Origin: Kalaharituber pfeilii
Lineage: Eukaryota > Ascomycota > Pezizomycetes > Pezizales > Pezizaceae
Reading direction: 5' to 3'
Length of the DNA: 64,000 nucleotides
Assembly (NCBI GenBank): GCA_015179045.1
Contig: WHUZ01000012.1
Location: 124,001-188,000 of the forward strand
Positions 23,481-33,251 of this stretch are shown piece by piece; position 1 is the stretch's first letter, and the number at the start of each line of letters is the position of its first letter. The translations under genes and the position numbers were made by a program. The notes beneath the pieces were generated by a model. That model saw only the letters and a list, made by a program, of their open reading frames with translations. It did no database searches and was not told the DNA's origin.

Positions 23481-23834
23481 TATTTACGCTTATTGAGTTG
23501 AGTACGTCGCTTGCTTCATTGCAATAGATACAGGAACATAAAGCGACATATATAGACAACTTTTGGTGATAACGAGAAATCCTCAAGTAGAGCAAAAACC
23601 TGAAAACAGCATATGCAAACCTGCTTTCTCATGTCATGACGACAGACCATGATTATGTTTCAGTGCATATGTCAGTACGCTGTCATGGTGAAGTAAATCT
23701 CAAGTAACAGTACGACAGACCATGATTATGTTTCAGTGCATATGTCAGTACGCTGTCATGGTGAAGTAAATCTCAAGTAACAGTAATGTAACAGTACGCT
23801 GCATATCAAGCTATACGAATGATAATCCTTAACA
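23481..23834 (-). repeat. 3' LTR of copia element
   Basis: 354 bp, identical by eye to 28582-28935. It contains an internal 73-bp tandem duplication: 23640-23712 and 23713-23785, each starting CGACAGACCATGATTATG. On the element's strand it is preceded by the polypurine tract. Confidence 0.95.
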
Positions 23835-23848
23835 CTCCCCCACGCTGG
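23835..23848 (-). other. Polypurine tract of copia element
   Basis: On the minus strand the sequence CCAGCGTGGGGGAG abuts the start of the 3' LTR (TGTTAAGG). This is the normal place and composition of the plus-strand primer. Confidence 0.8.
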
Positions 23849-23908
23849 AAATTTCCCAAATTTTCAGTGCTTGACAAAAACAAAAATTCAATGAATTCAG
23901 AGAGTATG

Positions 23909-26900
23909 CTATACAGATAAACCAAGACTTCGAGTAAATTTCTCAAACAAAGCAAAAGGAAGAGCTTTTGTAAAAACATCTGCCGGATTCTCTTTTCCTG
24001 CAATCCTATTCACTATGACCTTATTCTCTGCCACACATTCGCGGATAAAATGATGTCGTATATCTATATGCTTGGTTCTGCCATGCAACGTGGGATTGTA
24101 TGCGAGACTGATTGCACTGTTGTTGTCAACATTGATGACTTTGCTGAAGTTGACATCGAATTTAGGAAGCTGAAGTTCTTTTATTAGACGTTGTAGCCAA
24201 ATCGATTCCTTGCATGCCTCTGTCACTGCCATATATTCTGCTTCGGTTGATGAAAGGGCCACAGTAGACTGTCTTTGGCTTTTCCATGAAATGGCTGCAC
24301 CTGCGAGCATAAATACAAACCCAGTAATTGATTTTCGAGTATCCTTATCGCCAGCCCAATCTGAGTCTGAATATGAGATTAAGTGCGGTAGCGAATTCGC
24401 AGTGTAGATTAGGCCCATGGTAGAGGTTCGTTTAAGATATCTGAGAACTCTTTTGGCAGCTTGGAGATGTTTATCTGTGGGATTGCTTGTGAACCGTCCT
24501 AGAGTTGAGACCGAGAATGCGATATCTGGTCTGGAGCCGAGCATGAGGTACATTAGCTTGCCAACGATCTTTTGATAGAGTTGCTTATGCTGTTCGTCAA
24601 GCAGAACTTGATTTTGACCTGAATTTTGTACTAGTGACTGACCGGCTTCCATTGGAATAGTTACTCCATTGCACTCCCCCATATTGCATTCTCGCAGAAT
24701 CTTTTGAGTATATTGAGTCTGATGCAGTTTTAAGATTCTCTCTTTTCGATTTCGTATCACTTCACAGCCAAGGAATTGACGTACAGGCCCCAGATCAGTC
24801 ATTTTATACTTTCGACGAAATTGACTCTTGACCCAGTTGATGTTCTGCATGCTTGGTCCTATGATAAGAATATCATCAACATATATCAGAACGTATAGTG
24901 GAACTGATATATTATCATAGACATAAAGGTTTGGATCCTCTTCAGTTCTTCGAAAATTCAATGATCTTAGGAATGCATCAATATTCTGATACCATACTCG
25001 AGGTGCTTGTTTCAGCCCGTAAAGACTCTTCTTTAGCAAACAGACTTTATTAGCATCTTGTATGTAGCCTTTTGGTTGCTCCATATAAATTTCAGCATCA
25101 GTTAATTCAGGATTAAGAAACGCGGTTTTTACATCTTGCTGCTCTATTTCCCAATCATATGCAGCTGCCAATGCATAAAGAAGCCTTATTGTTGCCGATT
25201 TAGCAACAGGAGCAAAGATCTCCTCGTAATCTATTCCCGCGATCTGTTCATAGCCTTTGATCACTAATCGAGCTTTGTACTTAGTACCTTGAAGCGTTGT
25301 TCCATTAGCATTCGTCTGTGTAATTGTTTTCTTTCTTAGTACCCACTTGCAGTCAATGACCTTCTTATTCAGTGGGCGAGATACAAGAACCCATGTCTTA
25401 TTTTCTAACAATGCTTGATATTCTTCATTGCAGGCCTCTATCCATTGTTTCTTGTTAGGACTCTGCATTGCTTGTTCGTATGTAATAGGTTCAACTCCTT
25501 CAGAGTCTTCTTGAGAGGTACTTACGACATTCAGTACTCGATTCAGTGTGCTTGTCTCAGATTCAGATCGCAGGGGTTTCTCAGTTTTCCAGCTCTGCGT
25601 TTCGTCAAAAATAATATTAGCTGCCATGACTATTCTCTGACTTTCGGGATCCCATAGCTTCCATATTTTATTCGTTTGCTCAGCGTAACCCAGCATTATA
25701 TTTTGCTTGCTTTTGGGTTCTAGCTTTGATCTTTTTGCTTCTGGTATATGAACGTGTGCAATGCAACCAAATCTTCTGAGATGTGCTAAAGAAGGTTTCT
25801 TACCAGTCCACGCCTCGAAGGGTGTACAACATCCCAAAACCGCCTTTGAGGGTGACCGATTCCTTAAGTAAACTGCTGTAAGTGCAGCCTCAGACCAGAA
25901 AACAGAGGACATTCCGCTATCACTCAGCATGCTTCGAACCATCTCAGTTATTGTCCTAATCATCCGTTCGGCAACCCCATTCTGATGTTGAGTATATGGT
26001 GCACATGGCTCGAATGAAATGCCATGTTCTTGAAGAAGATTTTTGAACATGTCATTGTTGTACTCGCCAGTGCCGTTATCAGATCTCAGTCTTCGTATTT
26101 TGTATCCATTCGATTGTGCTTCCACCCATGCCTTGAAAATACGAAAAACATTGGTAATTTCTTGTGCCGTTTTTGTCTTTAGAGGGTATATCCAAGTATA
26201 GCGAGACCAATCATCAATATAGATAATGAAATAAAGATCTTTATGAACGCTAGGAGGAAAGGGACCGCAGAGATCAGAATGAATGAGGTTTAACAGTCCT
26301 TCAACTCTCGTGCTTGGACTTCTGTTCACAGTTACTTTTTGCTTTCCTTGGAGGCATGCTTGACAGACTGGATTTGGTAGATGAGTAGTAGCAATTCTTA
26401 TGCCTTGCGCTCCGTGGTAAGCTAGTTCTCGAACTGCCTTAGTATGTAAATGCCCCAGACGAGAGTGCCACAGTGCCAGCGTAGCTGTTGAGATATCGGG
26501 CTGAGAGGTCAATGTGGACTGTGAATTCGGAGCTGTTGAGATATCAGGCTGAGGGATCAGTGTAGATTGTGGGTTCGATGGAGACTGAGCCGACTCGGAT
26601 TGAGTGATGCAAAGAGTAGGCTTGTATGAGACAAAGTTGTAGAGTCTATACATGCCATGTTCTGGTCGTGCATAGATTTCAGAGTCCTGTATTGAGATGA
26701 AGCATCCTTGTGTATTCATGTTTACCGAAAACCCGACCTGAATTAGTTGACTGACTGAGATGACGTTCGTTCCAAGTTGTGGTGCATATATAACTCCATC
26801 AAGTTGTAGTGTCAGTTCCTGTCCGGAGATTGATTTCCCCATCAAAATAACAGTCCCAGACCCACAGGCAGAAATTGCATGATTATCTCCCATATACAGT

Positions 26901-28261
26901 TTTTGTTCTTCAGAAAACATGGAAACATTCGAGAACACAGATGATTGTGAACAGACATGATTGGTTGCACCAGAATCAATATACCAAGCTAAAGGAGAAG
27001 TATCAGAAATAGAGCGCAACATTAATAGTCCCATATTACTATCACCATCACCATCATTAACAGTATCTGAAAAGCCGGAAAGATTAGGAGGATTAGAAGA
27101 AAGAATATGAAGTTGTGCATGATGAGTATTCGAACTTGGTACTCTCATGCTCCGACGAAGGCGACATTCCGACTGCTTGTGACCCCTTTTATGACAAAAC
27201 CAACATTCAGCAGTATCTTGCCTTGGTACTATGTGAGATGAACCCATATGATGTTGTGCCGGTCCAGTATGATGTTGCACCGGTCCAGTATGATGTTGCG
27301 CCGGTCCAGTATGATGTTGCACCGGTCCAGTATGATGTTGCATTCCTGTGTTATATGATCTATGCCGACTGAAGTTGTATCTTCCTCTATAGCCCCGTCC
27401 ACCTCGTCGAACAGTAGCCACAATAGGAGTTGATTCGGTGGCAGTGACTGTAGTAGTAGGAACTGCTGTATTGAAGTCAATTCTGTGATGCCTATGTAAA
27501 GCGTTTATGACTGAGTCAACAGTCCTTCCTGGCAAGTTGAGAATGATTTCACGGATGAGATTGTATGAGGGAGGCAGCCCAGCAAGCAGTTTCGTAATGA
27601 CGTCATCATCAGACAAGGATTGTGGGGTATCTATGAGTCGATCTCGGTATGCCATGATTCTAGCAATATATGATTCGAGTGGTTCGTTTTCTTTGAGTCG
27701 TTCCTGATAAAACTGCTCGCGAATATATGTTGATCCGGTTTCGTTTTTGACTACGTCCATTCGTGTTTGGATAACTGTCCACATTTTCGCAGGGTCCATG
27801 ATGTCTGAAACGTATGCTTGAATAGGCGTAGATAATGATCCAAAAATCGCTGCCAGTGCTTTCTTTGATCGCCTGTCATAATCGTCTAATTTTGACTGAA
27901 GAGCTTCGTCTGTGATACTGCTGGGCTGTTCTGACTCTCGTATGGTCTCTGAGATCTGAGCTTCTGGTATCTGTGCCTCTGGGTAGAGAGAATCATCATC
28001 TTTATTCGTAGTTGCCTGTACTGTTGGTGGTTGTCCTTGCTGTACTGCTGGAGTTGCTGTATTCAAGTTCAATTTGGCTGGCTTGAGCTCCTTGCCGGTT
28101 ACTAACTCCCAGCATAACATTCCTGTCAGTATGAACCTCATATTACGACTCCATATAGAATAGTTTTCTGTATTTAGTTTCGGTGTGGACCCATGGGAGG
28201 AGATGAATAAATTCTTCTTGGTTGAAAACCCAAGAGATGTATTGGAGGATTCGGTGGACAT
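23909..28261 (-). CDS. Copia gag-pol polyprotein (1450 aa, intact)
   Basis: A single ATG-initiated frame. Domains in order: gag-like N-terminus (about residues 20-270); a histidine-rich repeat of an eight-residue unit, QHHTGPVQ/QHHTGPAQ, about residues 305-340; a CCHC zinc knuckle CWFCHKRGHKQSEC near 350; aspartic protease WYIDSGATNHVC near 427; the pre-integrase motif LWHSRLGHLH; integrase with catalytic D in HSDLCGP (about 665), D in LRSDNGTGEYN (about 725) and E in NGVAERM (about 763); reverse transcriptase with LIYVDDILI near 1129; RNase H with YSDSDWAGDKDTRKS and STEAEYMA near 1300-1345. No stop, frameshift or missing catalytic residue was seen. Gag and pol are in one frame, as is common in copia elements. 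Confidence 0.95.
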   Translation of the reverse strand: MSTESSNTSLGFSTKKNLFISSHGSTPKLNTENYSIWSRNMRFILTGMLCWELVTGKELKPAKLNLNTATPAVQQGQPPTVQATTNKDDDSLYPEAQIPEAQISETIRESEQPSSITDEALQSKLDDYDRRSKKALAAIFGSLSTPIQAYVSDIMDPAKMWTVIQTRMDVVKNETGSTYIREQFYQERLKENEPLESYIARIMAYRDRLIDTPQSLSDDDVITKLLAGLPPSYNLIREIILNLPGRTVDSVINALHRHHRIDFNTAVPTTTVTATESTPIVATVRRGGRGYRGRYNFSRHRSYNTGMQHHTGPVQHHTGPAQHHTGPVQHHTGPAQHHMGSSHIVPRQDTAECWFCHKRGHKQSECRLRRSMRVPSSNTHHAQLHILSSNPPNLSGFSDTVNDGDGDSNMGLLMLRSISDTSPLAWYIDSGATNHVCSQSSVFSNVSMFSEEQKLYMGDNHAISACGSGTVILMGKSISGQELTLQLDGVIYAPQLGTNVISVSQLIQVGFSVNMNTQGCFISIQDSEIYARPEHGMYRLYNFVSYKPTLCITQSESAQSPSNPQSTLIPQPDISTAPNSQSTLTSQPDISTATLALWHSRLGHLHTKAVRELAYHGAQGIRIATTHLPNPVCQACLQGKQKVTVNRSPSTRVEGLLNLIHSDLCGPFPPSVHKDLYFIIYIDDWSRYTWIYPLKTKTAQEITNVFRIFKAWVEAQSNGYKIRRLRSDNGTGEYNNDMFKNLLQEHGISFEPCAPYTQHQNGVAERMIRTITEMVRSMLSDSGMSSVFWSEAALTAVYLRNRSPSKAVLGCCTPFEAWTGKKPSLAHLRRFGCIAHVHIPEAKRSKLEPKSKQNIMLGYAEQTNKIWKLWDPESQRIVMAANIIFDETQSWKTEKPLRSESETSTLNRVLNVVSTSQEDSEGVEPITYEQAMQSPNKKQWIEACNEEYQALLENKTWVLVSRPLNKKVIDCKWVLRKKTITQTNANGTTLQGTKYKARLVIKGYEQIAGIDYEEIFAPVAKSATIRLLYALAAAYDWEIEQQDVKTAFLNPELTDAEIYMEQPKGYIQDANKVCLLKKSLYGLKQAPRVWYQNIDAFLRSLNFRRTEEDPNLYVYDNISVPLYVLIYVDDILIIGPSMQNINWVKSQFRRKYKMTDLGPVRQFLGCEVIRNRKERILKLHQTQYTQKILRECNMGECNGVTIPMEAGQSLVQNSGQNQVLLDEQHKQLYQKIVGKLMYLMLGSRPDIAFSVSTLGRFTSNPTDKHLQAAKRVLRYLKRTSTMGLIYTANSLPHLISYSDSDWAGDKDTRKSITGFVFMLAGAAISWKSQRQSTVALSSTEAEYMAVTEACKESIWLQRLIKELQLPKFDVNFSKVINVDNNSAISLAYNPTLHGRTKHIDIRHHFIRECVAENKVIVNRIAGKENPADVFTKALPFALFEKFTRSLGLSV
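27245..27345. repeat. 24-bp minisatellite inside gag
   Basis: A unit of 24 bases (GGTCCAGTATGATGTTGC plus six more) repeats about four times and encodes the His-rich octapeptide repeat on the minus strand. The unit length is a multiple of three, so copy-number change keeps the frame. Confidence 0.85.
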
Positions 28262-28567
28262 ATTGATGGGTGAAGTGAATGTTTGTATGAGAAGGTAAAT
28301 TAAGTATGAAGTGAGAAGTGAAGAATGGAGAGCGAGAAGCTTCTGGAAGGCAGAGTGCGAGCAAAGAGTGAGTAATGGATGCGAGCGCGATGTGAGAGGC
28401 GGAAAGTAAAGTGCGAGCGCAGTGCGAGAGGCGGAGGATAAAGTGCAAGCACAGTGCGAGACTTGAATAAAGAGTTCGTAAGTTTTTCGGTGTAGCGAGA
28501 GAAAGATAGAAACGGTGTAGCGAAAGAAAGGTAGAAAGCGCAGTATGAAAGGATTATGGCCGAAGGA
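28262..28567 (-). other. Copia leader (untranslated)
   Basis: About 300 bases between the primer-binding site and the gag-pol start. The plus strand shows degenerate repeats of GTGCGAG/GCGCAGTGCGAGAGGCGGA, possibly packaging or structured RNA; no frame is evident. Confidence 0.6.
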
Positions 28568-28581
28568 CCGGGCTCATAACC
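28568..28581 (-). other. Primer-binding site matching initiator tRNA-Met anticodon arm
   Basis: The plus strand reads CCGGGCTCATAACC directly at the LTR boundary. GGGCTCATAACC is the anticodon stem-loop sequence of eukaryotic initiator tRNA-Met (CAT anticodon), so the element RNA would pair with that region. Drosophila copia is known to prime from a 5' half of initiator tRNA-Met in this way. Confidence 0.75.
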
Positions 28582-28935
28582 TATTTACGCTTATTGAGTT
28601 GAGTACGTCGCTTGCTTCATTGCAATAGATACAGGAACATAAAGCGACATATATAGACAACTTTTGGTGATAACGAGAAATCCTCAAGTAGAGCAAAAAC
28701 CTGAAAACAGCATATGCAAACCTGCTTTCTCATGTCATGACGACAGACCATGATTATGTTTCAGTGCATATGTCAGTACGCTGTCATGGTGAAGTAAATC
28801 TCAAGTAACAGTACGACAGACCATGATTATGTTTCAGTGCATATGTCAGTACGCTGTCATGGTGAAGTAAATCTCAAGTAACAGTAATGTAACAGTACGC
28901 TGCATATCAAGCTATACGAATGATAATCCTTAACA
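28582..28935 (-). repeat. 5' LTR of copia element
   Basis: 354 bp, identical by eye to the left LTR including the internal 73-bp tandem pair. As the 5' LTR on the element's strand it should carry the promoter. Confidence 0.95.
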
Positions 28936-28940
28936 CTGGA
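28936..28940. repeat. Target-site duplication CTGGA (right)
   Basis: Second copy of the 5-bp duplication, immediately after the right LTR. Confidence 0.9.
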
Positions 28941-31900
28941 AAAGAGACCCGAAGAGCCAATTTGCTTCTATCAAACGTCATATGAGCCTAGCAAATGTCT
29001 GATGTCGACATTATTGGGCAAACAGACACCTATAGCCCTACAGTGAGGCACAATTTTAGATTACCTGGCGCTCGATTTTACATTACTCATGCCAAACTCA
29101 AAGGTTAACACGATCTTATAGCTAGACAAAAAAAAAGGTTTTGAATCTGGCAAAAGAACTTTGAAAAGTAAAAAACAAGTTGATAACTATTGTTGCTCAA
29201 CGACTTACAGTTACTCATGTCACACCTATCTTACCCCCTGTAAAATTCTACCCAGCAGCGAAACCCGCGCATGCATTGTCAGGGGCCGGGTACGTGGTTC
29301 TGCAGAACCGAAACTAAATCTATGATCGTTCCTACGAAGCTCGATCACCAAACCTGGGAATCCTCATTTTTCCTGCGTCCTTGCCGGCCCGGGATTTAAA
29401 TTGGCGTTCCATTGATTTTAAGGTACATGAATGTTAACCACGAACTCTTTTAAGGACCAACGTACAGCGCACCGTATGGCTTGGTCAGAACAACGACCAA
29501 AGTAGAATAACCTATACTAATATGACATTTCATGTGAGGATTGGCGATGTATATGACGAGGGTTCTCTTCTGACTGGCTGGCTAATCATATTGCGTACGG
29601 TAGGCCGCAAATTGCCGGAGCAATTGCAATTCCCAGCTAGATAGAGAGGTACTACTTTGGACTAGTTACGAGAGCAGCAGCCAGGCACTGTATCTGACTT
29701 GCAAACCTCGGATTTGTTTACCGCAAGAAATAACGGATCGGCTTGACAAGGAGTTTGGGGGAAGATGGAAGTCCAATAGCGGTAATGGATTGATGGGATG
29801 GATGGCCGTGCATCTATATAGAATTCATATCATGTCATGGCCACTTCCTAACAGGTACTTGCGAGCAGTACCTGTGCGAAAAAAGCACAATACCACTTCC
29901 GAATCTAATAATTGCCAGATACCATCGAAGTGGCGCTCCGGAGGCGAAAAGGACTCATATCCCTCATGATGTTCGTTCTAGTAATTCTAAAGCATGTATA
30001 CGTGTGCGTATCACCAGTGGAGTCCCATCTTTCTGGTGTGTTAATCTATGTAAACAGCACATTATACTGAATTCTTAAGATTCAGAGATATGTATAAGAT
30101 GGCCAAGGTAGGGTCGAATATTCTAACTGTTCTAGTGGTACAGGAGATAGGATAGACCGTGAAGCAGATAACATTATCGCAGCAGGGCACCGCTGAGTCA
30201 ATATCCCCTTGCCCGCTGGATCAGATTTCGGTCTAAGAACAGATTTCAATTCGTTAAGCATGAACAGATTCTAGGCTCTCGTAGCTATAGGACGCTGCTC
30301 CGCTGTCGCAATGCTGTATGATACTACCCGCAGATTTTGTTTCGTTGCTCTTTGAGCTTTGCTTTCTTTTTCCTAGGCCCGCTCGCGCAATTGAACTTTG
30401 CAAACGACCCACATGCAATTTCTCTTCGGCTCTTATTCTCCCCTCTTTTCCCCTCATCTTATCTAAACAGTTTTCAAGATAGCTAAATCCGCTGTGCTAA
30501 GAGCCAATCGCACGGAAGGTAGCTAGCACACTGCATAACCAGTCAACGGCAGATACTCAGCGATATCAGCTTCTGCATGGTCGATACTTGCTTATGTATC
30601 CACAGCTATGACATACTACGTGTGCTTCAATCACGAGCATGTATGCATTCCACTATTTCGAACTCAGGGTGGTGGTGCGCTGGCGCCAGAATCGCTCTAG
30701 ATAGGCCGAATCTGCCGTATATCCTAATCATAACTGACACGATCTCGAAGAGCCTCGGCAGGGTCCTATGGAAAAAGGAAGCAAAAAGAGAGGCAAGGAA
30801 GAAAGAAAAAGAAATTTCACCACTTGCACTACTCCACCCCCTTCACGATAATTGAATGCAATATGTATCCATGGCTGCCAAATTATTCCATGCAGCCCAG
30901 TGCACTCCTGGGTTGGTAACATTACTGCTTCTGTTGATCGGCCATGCGCTGGGATTGAGATTATATGTTGATCCTAGGTAATGAAGCTGGAAGAGTACTT
31001 GAGCTTATGAAGATTAAGTGATGCTCGAATTGTACCAGATGTCATCGCCGAGCATCTCGGAAAGACCGTGTTTCAAAGTGGCCATCACGGCTCTCTCATG
31101 CATGTAGGGAAGAGGGGGATGAAAGAGCAGATATAGAGCCATATCCCATTAATGAAGTGGGCTTTACCGGTTGGACTTGCGCCATTCTAGTTTCGGTGCC
31201 TAGAAGCCTTGCATCCTGCCTCCATCACATTAGGCAGTCTTCCATTTTCCAGAGTAGCTCTAGTATCTCCAAGTTTACGGCCTGACCATCCATGGAGACG
31301 CAAGCTTTCCACACGCATATAGTATATGCGCCGTATCTCGATCCTCCAATTCAAATTTTCCTTAGAATCCTATCCTAGGAACGCCTAGCTTTGCACGCGC
31401 CTGGTACCATTTGAAGGCGCATAATAGAGATCATGTTTGTCAACTGGGCCTTTGCCAGGCAGGCCATGGTGCCTTGTACCTGTACATGTACAGCAGCGCT
31501 CCGAGCTTAGGATCTGCAACGAATTAGCAATAGCAGCATGAGCATTCATGTCGAGGCTAATGGAGAGGGTCAATAAGTGGAGGTAAGGTAGATGCGCGAG
31601 GGATGAGTCTGCCTTCCAATGTCCCTGTACCGATACCATCTGCTGCCGGGCCTGGCCAATTGACACAGGAGGGTGAGGCGCTGGAGAGCAGTGCGGCTTC
31701 GCGTTCGAGTTTATATATTTGCATGTTTGCCACCCGCCCCGCTCGCAATAGCACCTCCGGTTGGGAGACACTTGATCGCAAGAAGATTTCCCCTTCTACC
31801 CTACAGTCAATTGTTCTTGGCCCAGCGGCGTGTATAAGATATCGGTTTATCAGACTTTATATACATCACTGTTTTCCCCTGCCTTTCGGCTGGTGACGTC

Positions 31901-32362
31901 CCTTGGCTACTAAGTAGCAGCTATAGGGCACACAAGCTACCTCTCTTTGTCTTGTCTGCTGTCTCCCTCGTGCTCAACACACTGGAAGAGAGAGAGAGAA
32001 GGAACAAGAAAAGAAAATAAGAAAATACAAAAAAAAAAAAAAAGAAAGAAAAAAAAAGAAAATAACTTCGAGAGCGCCTGCTACTTGCTTGCCTGACAAT
32101 AGCTCCACCTCGGACGCATCATAAGAGGCACGAGCGTCCATATTCTACCTTTTTTTTTCATATCTCAGGATTCGTTCCTGTCGCCTGTTGTTCGAATTTA
32201 TACATACAATACCCTACTCCAGTCCCTCTCCGGAGAACATATTCAGATACACATCTACAACTTAGTTGTTGAGCCTCTGTTTACAGAGATACTTCCACTC
32301 TACATACGCGCTCAAGTCATTGCTCTCATACCCCCAGTGCTCCACACCACCGCAGTTCTAGA
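28941..32362. other. Long intergenic region, no supported gene
   Basis: Only short frames lacking recognisable products. The final 400 bases are a probable promoter and 5' leader of the YPI1 gene: an AG microsatellite near 31988, an A-rich tract 32015-32065 and CT-rich DNA up to the start codon. Confidence 0.5.
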
Positions 32363-33251
32363 ATGACACCATCCGACTACCTTACCATGCCCACCCCAAC
32401 CACCTCCACTATTCCCATTCCCACCACCTATTCTACTCGAACACAGCTCGAGGCCTCCTCCTCTGAGGGGGAGAGCACTCCCTCTCCCCCGCGCATGCCA
32501 GACGGCACTCTTCGCCTTCGCGGCGGCCCCGTTCAGGAAAGACGAGTGACCTGGGGCGAGGATGTTATTGATAACGAGGGATTGGGCAGGAAAAAGAGCA
32601 AAGGTATGCAAACGAGGCATCCGTGTACATGTAATACATGCCCCCTCCCATACCATTCTGCTGTTCTTTCTTTTTTTTTTTTCCTTTTGATATTATATCA
32701 GTTTGAATTTCTTTTGCCTGCCCATACCCTTACATTGGACCCTTCCCGTCCTTCCGGCACCAAGTCCCTACATACTCTACATACATCCTTCCCCCCCGCC
32801 ACCATACTTGGAGGAGCTCTTTGAGCGGTGCGCAGCTTCCGCTTCCGTTTCCACCTTCCCCACACTCTTTACTCCGCATGGCCCGGTTCGTAATATATAT
32901 ACCCGCATATGTATCTTATCACGCATCATACACAACTCCGTCCAGACCCTCCTAGCTAACGCAGGTGACAACGAACAAACAGTTTGCTGCATATTCCGCC
33001 CCACGCGTCCATTCGGCGAGTCCTCGAGCGACGAATCATCCAGCTCCGACTCGGATTCGGACCTTGATTATAATAGTAGTGCGGACAACGGGCGTGCAAG
33101 ACCCGTAGGTGGCAGTAAGGGATGCGGTGGCAATCATCATCACCATGCGCATGGGCAAGGGCACGGGAGGAAATCCAGAAGAGGACCGAAGAGGCCGCCG
33201 AGCCCGAATGCGTATGAGAAGATGCCGAAGGCGCAGAGGAAGGGGGTGTAG
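32363..33251 (+). CDS. YPI1: Protein phosphatase 1 regulator Ypi1/inhibitor-3-like
   Basis: Small disordered regulator and inhibitor of type-1 phosphatase (Glc7), mainly nuclear. Exon 1 32363-32603 and exon 2 32983-33251 join in phase (KKSK + VCCIF) to give 169 aa. The family core is visible: RRVTWGEDVIDNEGLGRKKSK contains the RVxW PP1-docking motif, followed by CCIF and PFGESSSDESSSSDSDSD. The C-terminus is basic and histidine-rich. The 379-nt intron (32604-32982) has a GTATGC donor and a GCTAAC branch-like site at 32955. A second acceptor, CAG at 32964, is 18 bases upstream and also in frame, so two protein forms differing by six residues are possible. The start at 32363 is the first ATG of the open frame. 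Confidence 0.9.

Larger units (their letters stand above)
23481..28935 (-). mobile_element. Complete Ty1/copia LTR retrotransposon (5455 bp)
   Basis: Two LTRs of 354 bp (23481-23834 and 28582-28935) that read identically, a 5-bp CTGGA duplication, a polypurine tract, a primer-binding site and one intact gag-pol frame on the minus strand. The domain order protease-integrase-RT-RNase H is that of copia rather than gypsy. Identical LTRs and the open frame indicate a very recent, possibly still mobile insertion. On the coding strand the LTR begins TGTTAAGG and ends CGTAAATA, so it departs from the usual TG...CA ends at its 3' side. Confidence 0.95.
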
